Shown piece after piece: positions 17,738 through 25,558 of a stretch of 64,000 nt of DNA; positions within the stretch are counted from its first letter, which is position 1, and every line of letters starts with the position of its first letter. This DNA is from an uncultured Alistipes sp. Its GTDB lineage: Bacteria > Bacteroidota > Bacteroidia > Bacteroidales > Rikenellaceae. The DNA is taken from assembly GCA_949285535.1 (NCBI GenBank), contig CASDZP010000013.1:1-64000 (forward strand), in the 5' to 3' direction. The position numbers were made by a program, and so were the translations under genes. The notes below the pieces were generated by a model, which made no database searches, was not told the origin of the DNA, and saw nothing but the letters and a program-made list of their open reading frames with translations.

Positions 17738-17767
17738 TAAATTTGTTACGATTCGGAACACGATTCA
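17738..17767 (+). promoter_or_regulatory. Promoter and possible operator in the XRE / 17798 divergent gap
   Basis: The -7 box TAAATTTG (17738-17745) has ATTG 19 nt upstream (17715-17718), a near-consensus promoter for the + strand gene. Directly after it CGATTC occurs twice with a 6-nt gap (about 17750-17767), a possible binding site for the adjacent XRE protein. The operator is an inference. Confidence 0.5.
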
Positions 17768-17797
17768 GGTCGTGGGTTAGTAAAGGTATGTATTTTG

Positions 17798-18145
17798 ATG
17801 GAAAAAAACAAAACGTTTCCCGAAACCTCGGATGTGGTGCGGGTGACTTACGGAGGTGTCATGCGCCCCGATTCGCGTTTTCTGCTCTCGACAGAAGATT
17901 GTTGGAGAGTGGCGGAAAGGATTGCCGCTGTCGTGTCGGGTATGACCTTTAGAAAGGGGTATTTTGAGATGCGCATGGATGACAATCTCTATCTGGTGTC
18001 GTTTGTGTGGGAGTTTGACGGTGACGAAAAATTGTCTTTCTGCAAAATAACGCCTTTATATTCCTGTCGGGCGGTGTTGTTCGACAGACGGGTGATAGAA
18101 CGTCTGGTGGATGAACTACTCAACGAGACGGGAGGGGCTGACTGA
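17798..18145 (+). CDS. Hypothetical protein (115 aa)
   Basis: Not recognised. It is a soluble, mixed alpha/beta-looking protein without signal peptide or membrane segment. Notable stretches are RVTYGGVMRPDSRFLLSTED and a C-terminal helix (RRVIERLVDELLNE). A good promoter lies upstream, and it is divergent from the XRE-S24 gene, which may regulate it. Codon use matches neighbouring genes, so it is probably real. Confidence 0.6.
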   Translation: MEKNKTFPETSDVVRVTYGGVMRPDSRFLLSTEDCWRVAERIAAVVSGMTFRKGYFEMRMDDNLYLVSFVWEFDGDEKLSFCKITPLYSCRAVLFDRRVIERLVDELLNETGGAD

Positions 18146-18211
18146 TGCGTGTGGGCTGACGGATGTCATAACGGAAAGATGATGATACCGTGACGGAAAA
18201 GTGCGGATGCC

Positions 18212-18325
18212 ATGATTGAAAAGAGCGAATACCGAGACAATATTCAAATAATACCGCAGTCGGGTTATGGAGATATCGCGGCGAAATTATTGAAATTCCG
18301 TGACGGGCAAAACATTGAAGAATAA
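18212..18325 (+). CDS. Possible small protein (37 aa)
   Basis: ATG at 18212 to TAA at 18325 would encode a peptide starting MIEKSEYRDNIQIIPQ and ending FRDGQNIEE. It sits in the otherwise empty 210-bp gap between two small genes on the same strand, 30 bp before the next start. It is not recognised. No strong ribosome-binding site was seen (normal in this phylum), so this rests only on frame and composition. Confidence 0.3.
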   Translation: MIEKSEYRDNIQIIPQSGYGDIAAKLLKFRDGQNIEE

Positions 18326-18355
18326 AAAAACTAAAACATACGAGAACTCAAACAG

Positions 18356-18595
18356 ATGGAAAGAAAAAACGTAAAACAGCAAGGCGTACGCCGTCTTGTC
18401 ACGATACCCGAGGCATCTAAGGCCAGCGGATTGTCAGAACTTCAGATACTTGCTTTGACACGGCAGAACATCATAAACTGCTGGATAGAGAACGGACATC
18501 CCGTCGTCGATTTCATAGAGCTGACATTCTGGACATATTCCAATGATGTCCTTTACAGGAAGATGCTTAAAAGTGTCGATTTGCGGAGCTGTTGA
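18356..18595 (+). CDS. Hypothetical small protein, possible helix-turn-helix
   Basis: A 79-aa protein. The segment RRLVTIPEASKASGLSELQILALTRQ looks like the HTH of excisionase/MerR-type DNA-binding proteins, followed by an aromatic-rich C-terminus. No family assignment is secure. It lies downstream of 17798 on the same strand and could be cotranscribed. Confidence 0.5.
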   Translation: MERKNVKQQGVRRLVTIPEASKASGLSELQILALTRQNIINCWIENGHPVVDFIELTFWTYSNDVLYRKMLKSVDLRSC

Positions 18596-18616
18596 CTCTA
18601 AAAAACGAATCTCGGC

Positions 18617-18644
18617 TTGTTTTGGTCATTTTTTGCTATATTTG
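18617..18644 (+). promoter_or_regulatory. Promoter of the GtrA gene
   Basis: The -7 box TATATTTG at 18637-18644 is preceded by TTG at 18617-18619. Transcription should start near 18650, at or within a base of the ATG chosen for the GtrA gene. This argues against the upstream in-frame start and suggests a leaderless or nearly leaderless mRNA. Confidence 0.5.
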
Positions 18645-18649
18645 TGACC

Positions 18650-19138
18650 ATGTCAACGGCAGGATTCATAATAAAATTGACCGACAGGCTCTATGTAGCC
18701 CCTTTCAACAGGCTCATTCCGCGACAGACATTCAGATATGCGTTGTGCGGAGGCGCCAACATGGGGTTGGACATGGTGCTCTATTTCCTCTTTTTCCATT
18801 TCCTCTATGAGAAGAGTCTGTTGGATTTGGGTTTTGTGGTGATATCGCCGCAGATAGCCTCGTTTCTGACCGTCTTTCCGATAACGCTCTTTACGGGTCT
18901 CTGGTTGGCTAAGAATGTCTCGTTCAGAAACTCTCCGCTAAAGGACAGAACCCAATGTTTCAGATATCTGCTCGTTGTCTGCATAAATATCGCCACAAAA
19001 TATCTCGGACTGAAACTTCTGACAGAAGTGTTGGCGGTATTCCCTTCGATAGCCAATGCGATAATGACCGTGGTGACGGTTATCATCAGCTATCTTCTTC
19101 AAAAACACTTCTCTTTCAGGGGTAACAGCGGCGATTAA
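18650..19138 (+). CDS. GtrA-family membrane protein
   Basis: A 162-aa protein with four predicted membrane segments (about residues 35-55, 65-90, 100-120, 130-150). The GtrA hallmark FRYALCGGANMGLDMVLYF is near the start of the first segment. GtrA proteins are proposed to flip undecaprenyl-linked sugars or assist cell-surface polysaccharide synthesis. It is convergent with the acyltransferase gene, 11 bp apart, which may belong to the same surface-modification process. Confidence 0.8.
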   Translation: MSTAGFIIKLTDRLYVAPFNRLIPRQTFRYALCGGANMGLDMVLYFLFFHFLYEKSLLDLGFVVISPQIASFLTVFPITLFTGLWLAKNVSFRNSPLKDRTQCFRYLLVVCINIATKYLGLKLLTEVLAVFPSIANAIMTVVTVIISYLLQKHFSFRGNSGD

Positions 19139-19149
19139 TCAGTCGGTCG

Positions 19150-20289
19150 TTATCGTACATTCTCTTTTTTACGTAACAGATGTTTTGCGAGGAAACGTCG
19201 CACGGGCTCGTCATAGAGTTTGAGGCAGAGGTATGCCAGCGCGATTGAACCGAAGAATAGAGCCGTCGCCCCGAGGTATGACTCGCCGAACGGAAGATTC
19301 TCGTTCTTGACCCACGCGTAATAGAGATATATGAACGGATAATGCACCATGTAGAGCGGGTATGATATGTCCCCGAGGAATTTGCATATTTTGGTAGTTG
19401 TCTTGTCCGTTGTTTTGCCCGATGCGCCCAAAAGCACGAGCAGCGGGAACAATATGATTGCGCATATTGCGTCGTATGCTCCGTTCATCCACAGATGTTC
19501 CTCGCCTCCGATTCTCGGAACGGCAGCCACAGCCACTATCGCCGCCGAGCATATCCAGAACGCCCCTTTAATCTTTACAGGCTTGAAAACACGGCTTAAA
19601 AGCAGACCCGCCGAGAAAGAGAAGAGCAGTCGCAGGAATCCGCCCGTAATGTTGTCACCCGTCATTGAGAAACCGACACATATGTCGCCGAGAGGCCCGA
19701 ATATCGAGAAGAGTGCGAGTCCGACGGCGGCGATAGCCACAAAGAATGCGAGAACCTTTGTTGTGAAGCGTCGTAACAGAAGTGCGTATAGTATGTTCCC
19801 GATATATTCGAAAAGCAGAGACCAGCTCGGTCCGTTGAGCGGGTACATTTCGCCGACTCCGCGAATCTCGAATCCCGTGGTGGCGGGTATCAGAAACATG
19901 TTGAGCAACGTCGATACGACGAGCAGTCCCAAAGAGACCTGAGAGACATCCCACACGGAGCATCCCTGCGTGTAGAACATGATTCCGCCGATTATCGCTC
20001 CCATAACCACCATAGGCTGAAGACGTATAAGTCTTCGTTTCAGAAAATCACCCGTCGAGAGTCTGCCCCAACGGTCGTCATAGGCGTATGCCACGACAAA
20101 ACCCGAGAGGATAAAGAAGAAATCTACCGCGAGATAACCGTGGTTTATTATCTGGTCGAGATGGCTTGTGGCGTATGCCTCGAATACATGAAACCATACG
20201 ACGGTCAAAGCTGCCACTCCTCGCAGTCCGTCGAGTATCGCATAATGAGGTTTTGTGTCGGCGAAAGCCGATGAGGAAGTCTCGTTCAT
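19150..20289 (-). CDS. Acyltransferase family 3 (OafA/YrhL-like) membrane protein
   Basis: A 379-aa integral membrane protein with about ten segments. The family motif at the N-terminus is LDGLRGVAALTVVWFHVFE, whose His is catalytic in this family, followed by FFFILSGFVVAYAYDDRW. It O-acylates carbohydrates or other envelope molecules; the acceptor is unknown. A TATTTTTG-type -7 box lies upstream at 20330-20323 on the - strand. Confidence 0.88.
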   Translation of the reverse strand: MNETSSSAFADTKPHYAILDGLRGVAALTVVWFHVFEAYATSHLDQIINHGYLAVDFFFILSGFVVAYAYDDRWGRLSTGDFLKRRLIRLQPMVVMGAIIGGIMFYTQGCSVWDVSQVSLGLLVVSTLLNMFLIPATTGFEIRGVGEMYPLNGPSWSLLFEYIGNILYALLLRRFTTKVLAFFVAIAAVGLALFSIFGPLGDICVGFSMTGDNITGGFLRLLFSFSAGLLLSRVFKPVKIKGAFWICSAAIVAVAAVPRIGGEEHLWMNGAYDAICAIILFPLLVLLGASGKTTDKTTTKICKFLGDISYPLYMVHYPFIYLYYAWVKNENLPFGESYLGATALFFGSIALAYLCLKLYDEPVRRFLAKHLLRKKENVR

Positions 20290-20322
20290 CTGTTACGGGT
20301 TTAAAAGTATCTGTTTGAATCG

Positions 20323-20330
20323 CAAAAATA
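20323..20330 (-). promoter_or_regulatory. -7 box of the acyltransferase gene
   Basis: TATTTTTG on the - strand fits TANNTTTG, 34-41 bp before the start codon at 20289. No clear -33 TTTG was found. Confidence 0.4.
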
Positions 20331-20455
20331 GAATAAATTTTTAACACATCCTCGTCAATGTCTCTTTGTCGGTCACAAAATACGAGCTGCGGACAGGATG
20401 TGCTTTTTATGTTTTTTAGAGTTTCGTTGTTGTCCGTACTTACAGGAAAATTTGT

Positions 20456-20463
20456 TATATTTG
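20456..20463 (+). promoter_or_regulatory. -7 box of the metallo-hydrolase gene
   Basis: TATATTTG matches the consensus exactly, 25 bp before the start codon. A TTG at 20430-20432 could serve as -33 with a somewhat long spacer. Confidence 0.55.
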
Positions 20464-20487
20464 TGATAACATCAAAACGATGTCACA

Positions 20488-21483
20488 ATGAAAGGAATTC
20501 GAAAGAACATAAGTTATCACGAGAATAAAAGCCTTGTCACAATAAAACAACATTGGAGCGGCAACCGTGCATACAAAGGTCGTTTCCTCAACAATGAGCG
20601 CAATCTGACGCACGGTATAGGCAATATCCTCAAGTGGCGTCTCTCTCCCAATCCGCAAAGGTACGAGAAGAAGACCGAGAACTGGAATCCGCCCATCCAT
20701 ACGGTCGAGAGTCTGGACACGATAGAAGGTAACGCCTTGATGTGGCTCGGTCACAGCTCTTTCTACATGCAGCTCGACGGCAAGAGATTTCTTTTCGACC
20801 CAGTTTTCGGAAGTATCCCTTTTGTCAAGCGTGAAAGCCGCATGCCTGTCGATCCCCGCATATTCAAAAACATAGATTACCTTCTTATAAGCCACGACCA
20901 TTACGACCACCTCGATAAAAAATCGGTGCGTCAGATACTCGCCGCCAATCCGGGTATCACCGTTGTCTGCGGAATTGGTGTCGGAGAGCTTATATCGCAG
21001 TGGGGTGAGGCGCGAATCGTGGAGGCGGGATGGTATCAGCGTCTCGACGAAGAGCCTTTGAGCATAACTTTTCTGCCTGCCAAACATTGGAGTAAACGAG
21101 GTGCCAACGACGGCGGTTCGCGTCTGTGGGGCGCGTTCATGATAGACGGCAGCGTAAAGGTCTATTTCAGCGGAGACACGGGTTACGGTCGCCATTTCAA
21201 GGAGACCAAGAAGCTGTGCGGTTCGCCAGACATAGCCATTATAGGGATAGGGGCTTACAAACCGCGTTGGTTCATGCAACGTAACCACATATCTCCGTAT
21301 GAGGCTCTTGACGCTTCGCAGGATTTGGAGGCTAAACTCACGGTTCCCATGCACTACGGTACATTCGACCTGTCCGACGAGCCTTTTTCCGACCCTCCCC
21401 GTGTTTTCAGTCATGAAGCCCGCAAACGCGGCATTAAGTTTGCCGTACCACAACTTGGAGAGGTGTTCAAATTGTCGGAATAA
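20488..21483 (+). CDS. MBL-fold metallo-hydrolase (NAPE-PLD / UlaG-like)
   Basis: A 331-aa protein of the beta-lactamase fold. The zinc motif is SHDHYDHLD (HxHxDH near residue 135), with further ligands in PAKHWSKRG, FSGDTGYG and PMHYGTF. N-terminal WLGHSSFYMQLDGKRFLFDPVF is typical of the N-acyl-phosphatidylethanolamine phospholipase D / UlaG group. It probably hydrolyses a phosphodiester or lactone substrate. There is no signal peptide. It is monocistronic and convergent with the ROK kinase. Confidence 0.82.
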   Translation: MKGIRKNISYHENKSLVTIKQHWSGNRAYKGRFLNNERNLTHGIGNILKWRLSPNPQRYEKKTENWNPPIHTVESLDTIEGNALMWLGHSSFYMQLDGKRFLFDPVFGSIPFVKRESRMPVDPRIFKNIDYLLISHDHYDHLDKKSVRQILAANPGITVVCGIGVGELISQWGEARIVEAGWYQRLDEEPLSITFLPAKHWSKRGANDGGSRLWGAFMIDGSVKVYFSGDTGYGRHFKETKKLCGSPDIAIIGIGAYKPRWFMQRNHISPYEALDASQDLEAKLTVPMHYGTFDLSDEPFSDPPRVFSHEARKRGIKFAVPQLGEVFKLSE

Positions 21484-21809
21484 AGACTTTCTATAATTAA
21501 TCGGATTGACGCTAAGATTAATCGGATTGATACTAATTAATTGTTGAGTCCGGATTAAAAGTGAAATGGGGTACGATAATCGGATTGTCATACGTAAATG
21601 TAATTCATACATTTTTTGACAATCCGATTATCGTACCCCGTCGCTTTCCCTCTCGCCTGTTTATTATAATTTAGCTTATAATTTAGTCTATAATTTAGTC
21701 TATAATTCAGGCATAATTCAGTAATAAATCAGTATATAAAGTATATAATCAGTGTATAAATCATTGTTTGTAGTTCATGACTTTGAATAACAAACGTTTG
21801 GACAAAATA
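21484..21809. repeat. Convergent gap with a perfect long hairpin and AT-rich tandem repeats
   Basis: The motif CGGATTG recurs at least four times. A perfect 23-bp inverted repeat (21568-21590 with 21617-21639) begins and ends in GGGGTACG/CGTACCCC around a 26-nt loop. Next to it, tandem ~12-bp units TATAATTTAGTC (two exact, others degenerate) run from about 21662 to 21760. The outer flank (GACGGGGTACG when read inward from 21642) matches the tail motif of the repeat elements near rpoC and tolC. No gene is seen. Confidence 0.75.
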
Positions 21810-21845
21810 AAAATGGTATCGGAGACCCGATACCATTTTCTTTTT
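21810..21845 (-). terminator. Terminator of the ROK kinase gene
   Basis: AAAATGGTATCGG and CCGATACCATTTT form a perfect 13-bp stem with a 4-nt loop; A/T runs on both sides allow use on either strand. Confidence 0.85.
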
Positions 21846-21861
21846 GTGGAGGTATGTATTA

Positions 21862-22821
21862 TTACTCTCTTTCCTGCCATATAAGAGCAGACGCTCCGAG
21901 TACAGCCGCATTCTTGCCGTCGATACCAGAGGGAAGAAGTTTGACTTTGTTGCGGAAGTTCGAGAGCATGTGCATCTCCATGTACTTCTTGGTGGGCTCG
22001 AAGATATATTTGCCTGCTTTGGCGAGACCGCCGAAGAGGAATATCGCCTCGGGCGAGGTTATTGCAACCGCGTCTGCGAGAGCCTGGCCGAGAAGCATAC
22101 CTGTATATTCATAAGCCTCTATTGCGAGGGGGTCGCCGTTGAGAGCCGCCTTCGTAATCATCTCTGCGGTGAGTTCATTGTACGAAATGTTGCGGAACTC
22201 TGAGTCTTCGAGGTGGTCGGCGAGCAGTTTGAAAGCGGTACGTTTGATACCCGTTGCAGAAACGTATGTTTCAAGACATCCCTTGCGACCGCAACCGCAC
22301 ATACGTCCGCCTCTGTTGACGATGACGTGACCGAGTTCGCCTGCGAAGCTGTCGTGTCCGTAAACCAGCTTGCCTCCTGAGACAAAACCGCTACCCAAAC
22401 CTGTGCCGAGCGTTACGACGATAAAGTCTTTCATGCCTTTGGCACCACCGTAAACCATTTCGCCGATTGCAGCGGCGTTAGCGTCATTGGTTATGATGAT
22501 GGGGATGTTGGGATAGAAACGTTTCATCTTCTCAACGAAGGGGATGTTGCCTCTCCATACTAGGTTGGCTGCGTTTTCTATCGTACCGTTGAAATAGTTG
22601 GCGTTGGGCGCACCGATACCTATCCCTACCAGCTCGAACTCTTCATCGACATTTTTCGAGATGTTGTTTATTCCGATGAATAGCTCTTCAAGATATTGGT
22701 CAAAATCGGGATATTTGCCTGTCGGGACAACCCCTTCTCCATACATGTTGCCTTCGCGGTCAACCAGACCGAAAACGGAGTTGGTGCCCCCGATGTCGAT
22801 ACCTACAACTAACTGTTTCAT
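21862..22821 (-). CDS. ROK-family sugar kinase (glucokinase type)
   Basis: ATP-dependent sugar kinase of 319 aa from the ATG at 22821 (MKQLVVGIDIGGTNSVFGL, ATP phosphate loop); an upstream extension lacks ROK similarity. The zinc/ROK signature CGCGRKGCLETYVSATG and the catalytic Asp region IITNDANAAAIGE are present. Glucokinase is the usual assignment for this form in Bacteroidota, but other hexoses cannot be excluded. It is not a repressor type because there is no N-terminal HTH. Confidence 0.88.
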   Translation of the reverse strand: MKQLVVGIDIGGTNSVFGLVDREGNMYGEGVVPTGKYPDFDQYLEELFIGINNISKNVDEEFELVGIGIGAPNANYFNGTIENAANLVWRGNIPFVEKMKRFYPNIPIIITNDANAAAIGEMVYGGAKGMKDFIVVTLGTGLGSGFVSGGKLVYGHDSFAGELGHVIVNRGGRMCGCGRKGCLETYVSATGIKRTAFKLLADHLEDSEFRNISYNELTAEMITKAALNGDPLAIEAYEYTGMLLGQALADAVAITSPEAIFLFGGLAKAGKYIFEPTKKYMEMHMLSNFRNKVKLLPSGIDGKNAAVLGASALIWQERE

Positions 22822-22892
22822 ATTCGGTTCTTGTTTGTACTTAATTGTTAAATATGACTTTTGAAAAGATGCGCTCTTTGTCAAACTTTGTT

Positions 22893-22900
22893 TATATTTG
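22893..22900 (+). promoter_or_regulatory. -7 box upstream of the polyprenyl synthase
   Basis: TATATTTG, an exact TANNTTTG match about 84 bp before the start codon at 22984. The -33 element is unclear. Confidence 0.45.
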
Positions 22901-22983
22901 CAAAGTCGAAGGCATCGATTACGCCTCAAATGTAACAATAAATTTATAGAAAACGAAGTGTTTTTTCAAAAAAAGTTTAAATA

Positions 22984-23955
22984 ATGTACTCTCTGGAGGA
23001 ACTTCAATCCATTTGTGACGATGCGATAGGCTCTTTGGGTTACAATCGAGAACCTCGTCTGCTTTATCGGCCGATAGAATATACGCTTGAGGCGGGAGGC
23101 AAACGCATCCGTCCCGTGTTGCTGTTGGCAGCATGTCAGATGTTCGGCGGTCGGGTCGAGGATGCGCTCTCGGCGGCTATGGCTGTGGAGGTATTCCACA
23201 ACTTCACTCTGCTGCACGACGACATAATGGATAACGCCCCCACCCGCAGGGGACGAGACACTGTTCACAAAAAATGGAACAGCAACATTGCCATCCTCTC
23301 GGGAGACGCGATGGTCATATCTTCATACGACATATTGTCATCGTCACGCTCCGACAAACTGCCCGAGCTGCTTGCGGATTTCACGCTGCTGGGAAAAGGC
23401 GTCTGCGAGGGACAGCTCTATGACATGGAGTTTGAAAACAGAAATGACGTGTCGCTCGATGAATATATCGAGATGATACGTCTCAAAACGGCGGTACTGA
23501 TAGCTGGCGCGGCGAGAATGGGTGCTATAATAGGCGGTGCAGACGAAACGGGAAAGGATAACATATACCGTTTCGGTACAGACCTCGGACTGGCGTTCCA
23601 GATACAGGACGACCTGCTCGACACTTACGGTAATCCCGAAACTTTCGGCAAGGAGATAGGCGGCGACATCGCGGAGGGTAAAAAAACATTCCTTCTGATA
23701 ACGGCTCTCTCGGCTCTCGACGAGTCGGGGCGCAAAAAACTGCTCGAAGAGCTGTCGTCGGACAGAGACAGAAACGACAAGCTGCAGAGAGTTAGAGCCA
23801 TATATGACGCAGCGGGCGTCAGAGAGAAGGCGCAGGAGGCGATAGAACGATACTATGCCGAGGCGATACGACATCTCGACGCGATAAACCGTCCCGACAG
23901 CTGTAAAGAGGCGCTCATGACACTCGCGGACAAACTGATTAAACGTGACTATTGA
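22984..23955 (+). CDS. Polyprenyl (all-trans) diphosphate synthase
   Basis: A 323-aa isoprenyl chain elongation enzyme. The first aspartate-rich motif is DDIMDNAPTRRG (D79, D80, D83) and the second is QDDLLDTYGNPETFGK near 207; the allylic-binding GGKRIRP is near 38. The residues before the first motif (NFTLLH, no bulky aromatic immediately upstream) suggest a long-chain product such as the menaquinone side chain, but length is not certain. Its stop overlaps the start of the U32 gene by one base. Confidence 0.88.
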   Translation: MYSLEELQSICDDAIGSLGYNREPRLLYRPIEYTLEAGGKRIRPVLLLAACQMFGGRVEDALSAAMAVEVFHNFTLLHDDIMDNAPTRRGRDTVHKKWNSNIAILSGDAMVISSYDILSSSRSDKLPELLADFTLLGKGVCEGQLYDMEFENRNDVSLDEYIEMIRLKTAVLIAGAARMGAIIGGADETGKDNIYRFGTDLGLAFQIQDDLLDTYGNPETFGKEIGGDIAEGKKTFLLITALSALDESGRKKLLEELSSDRDRNDKLQRVRAIYDAAGVREKAQEAIERYYAEAIRHLDAINRPDSCKEALMTLADKLIKRDY

Positions 23956-25208
23956 TGCAGAGAAAAGATATTGAGATAATGTCCCCCGTCGGCTCTTACG
24001 AGTCGTTGTGGGGCGCGATAAAAGGAGGTTGCGACGCGGTCTATTTCGGTGTCGGACAGCTCAACATGCGCAGCGGTTCGTCATTCAACTTTACGCTCGA
24101 CGACCTGCACAATATCGTGTCTATCTGTAAGGAACACGGTATCAAAAGTTACCTTACGGTCAACTGTATATTTTATGACGAGGATTTGCCCGACATGAGG
24201 GCGATAATAGACGCGGCGGCGCAGGCGGGTGTCAGCGCGGTTATAGCTTCAGACCAGGCGGCGATATTCTATGCACGTTCCAAAGGGGTCGAGGTGCATA
24301 TCTCGACACAGCTCAACGTCTCGAACATAGAGACGCTGAAATTTTATGCGGGATATGCCGATGTGGTGGTGCTGGCACGAGAACTTAACCTCACGCAGGT
24401 CAAGAATATCAGCGACGCGATAGTGCGGGAGCAGATAAAAGGTCCCAAAGGCGAGCTTGTCCGTATAGAGATGTTTGTGCACGGCGCGCTCTGTATGGCG
24501 GTATCGGGCAAATGTTATCTGAGTCTTCACGAGGCGGACAAATCTGCTAACCGCGGCAGCTGCCGTCAGATATGCCGTCGTTCATATAAGGTAACCGACA
24601 TGGAGACGGGTGCGGAACTGGCGATAGAGAACAAATATATAATGTCGCCGAAGGATTTGTGCACCATCGACTTTATAGACAAACTGATAGAGGCGGGTGT
24701 CACCGTATTCAAGATAGAGGGACGCGCACGCTCGGTAGAGTACGTTAAACGTGTGACCGAATGTTACTCGCAGGCGGTTGAGGCGTATTGTCGCGGAGAG
24801 TACACGGCAGAATACGGCGAATCGCTGAAAGAGAAACTTGCCACGGTATTCAACAGGGGTTTCTGGGGCGGATACTATCTCGGAAAGCCGCTCGGAGAGT
24901 GGAGCAAGAATTACGGTTCGTCGGCGGTGAAGAAACGCCAGTATGTCGGCAAGGTGACAAACTTCTTTAAAAACATATCGGTAGTGGAACTCGCTGTGGA
25001 GGCGGCTCCGCTCTCGGACGGAGAGGAGATTATCATTACGGGCAACACTACGGGCATAGTAGAAATGAATGTCGAGAAGATAAGAGTCGATGACATAGAG
25101 GTTACGACGGCTCCGCAGGGCAAAAGATGCTCGTTCGCGACTCCCGAGGCGGTGCATCGCGGCGATAAAGTATATAAGCTGATTGAGAATATTCCCGAAA
25201 ACCGCTGA
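23955..25208 (+). CDS. U32-family protein, TrhP/RlhA-like RNA hydroxylation factor
   Basis: A 417-aa protein starting at ATG 23955 (overlapping TGATG with the synthase gene). N-terminal MSPVGSYESLWGAIKGGCDAVYFGVG is the U32 barrel signature. The Cys set in GALCMAVSGKCYLS and GSCRQICRR is the cluster-binding region of this family. A C-terminal beta domain follows. U32 proteins once called peptidases act with prephenate in hydroxylation of tRNA wobble uridine (TrhP) or 23S rRNA (RlhA). TrhP is the best guess from length. Confidence 0.8.
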   Translation: MQRKDIEIMSPVGSYESLWGAIKGGCDAVYFGVGQLNMRSGSSFNFTLDDLHNIVSICKEHGIKSYLTVNCIFYDEDLPDMRAIIDAAAQAGVSAVIASDQAAIFYARSKGVEVHISTQLNVSNIETLKFYAGYADVVVLARELNLTQVKNISDAIVREQIKGPKGELVRIEMFVHGALCMAVSGKCYLSLHEADKSANRGSCRQICRRSYKVTDMETGAELAIENKYIMSPKDLCTIDFIDKLIEAGVTVFKIEGRARSVEYVKRVTECYSQAVEAYCRGEYTAEYGESLKEKLATVFNRGFWGGYYLGKPLGEWSKNYGSSAVKKRQYVGKVTNFFKNISVVELAVEAAPLSDGEEIIITGNTTGIVEMNVEKIRVDDIEVTTAPQGKRCSFATPEAVHRGDKVYKLIENIPENR

Positions 25209-25273
25209 TAAGGATTGTAAAACCTTTCGGACGGACACAAACGGCTGTCGGTGATTAAAATTATCGCCAAATA

Positions 25274-25305
25274 TTTGTATTATAAAATATTATTGCTTAA
25301 ATTTG
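25274..25305 (+). promoter_or_regulatory. Upstream promoter (P1) of the tRNA-Gly / tuf operon
   Basis: TTTG at 25274-25277 and TAAATTTG at 25298-25305 are separated by 20 nt, near the ideal Bacteroidota spacing. Transcription would start near 25312, giving a leader of about 120 nt before the tRNA. Confidence 0.6.
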
Positions 25306-25368
25306 TGCCCGAAACAGACCTGTTTTTGCTCGTTTCGAACAAGAATGTGCAAAAAAACGGTCGAAAAG

Positions 25369-25399
25369 TTTGCAGATTAAAATATTATACATAATTTTG
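25369..25399 (+). promoter_or_regulatory. Downstream promoter (P2) of the tRNA-Gly / tuf operon
   Basis: TTTG at 25369-25372 and TAATTTTG at 25392-25399 are separated by exactly 19 nt, matching the consensus fully. Transcription would start near 25406, about 28 nt upstream of tRNA-Gly. It is the best promoter in this gap and suits a highly expressed operon. Confidence 0.75.
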
Positions 25400-25433
25400 C
25401 GAACCGATTTCGGCTGTCATGTCGTGTTTTCAC

Positions 25434-25506
25434 GCGGAAATAGCTCAGTCGGTAGAGCATTAGCTTCCCAAGCTAAGGGTCGCGAGTTCGAGCCTCGTTT
25501 TCCGCT
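25434..25506 (+). tRNA. tRNA-Gly (anticodon CCC)
   Basis: Cloverleaf by eye: acceptor stem GCGGAAA/TTTCCGC with discriminator T, D arm GCTC...GAGC, anticodon stem TTAGC/GCTAA around TTCCCAA (anticodon CCC), and T arm with GTTCGAG. CCA is not encoded. It lies 52 bp before tuf and is probably cotranscribed. Confidence 0.95.
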
Positions 25507-25558
25507 CACAACCCTTTGGGAATGAATGTTTAAGAATTAAACTCAAATAAATACTAAT

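Noticed and set aside
20455-21612. A long (385 aa) - strand frame opposite the metallo-hydrolase
   Set aside because: The + strand gene has clear zinc motifs and a promoter; the opposite frame has no family features.
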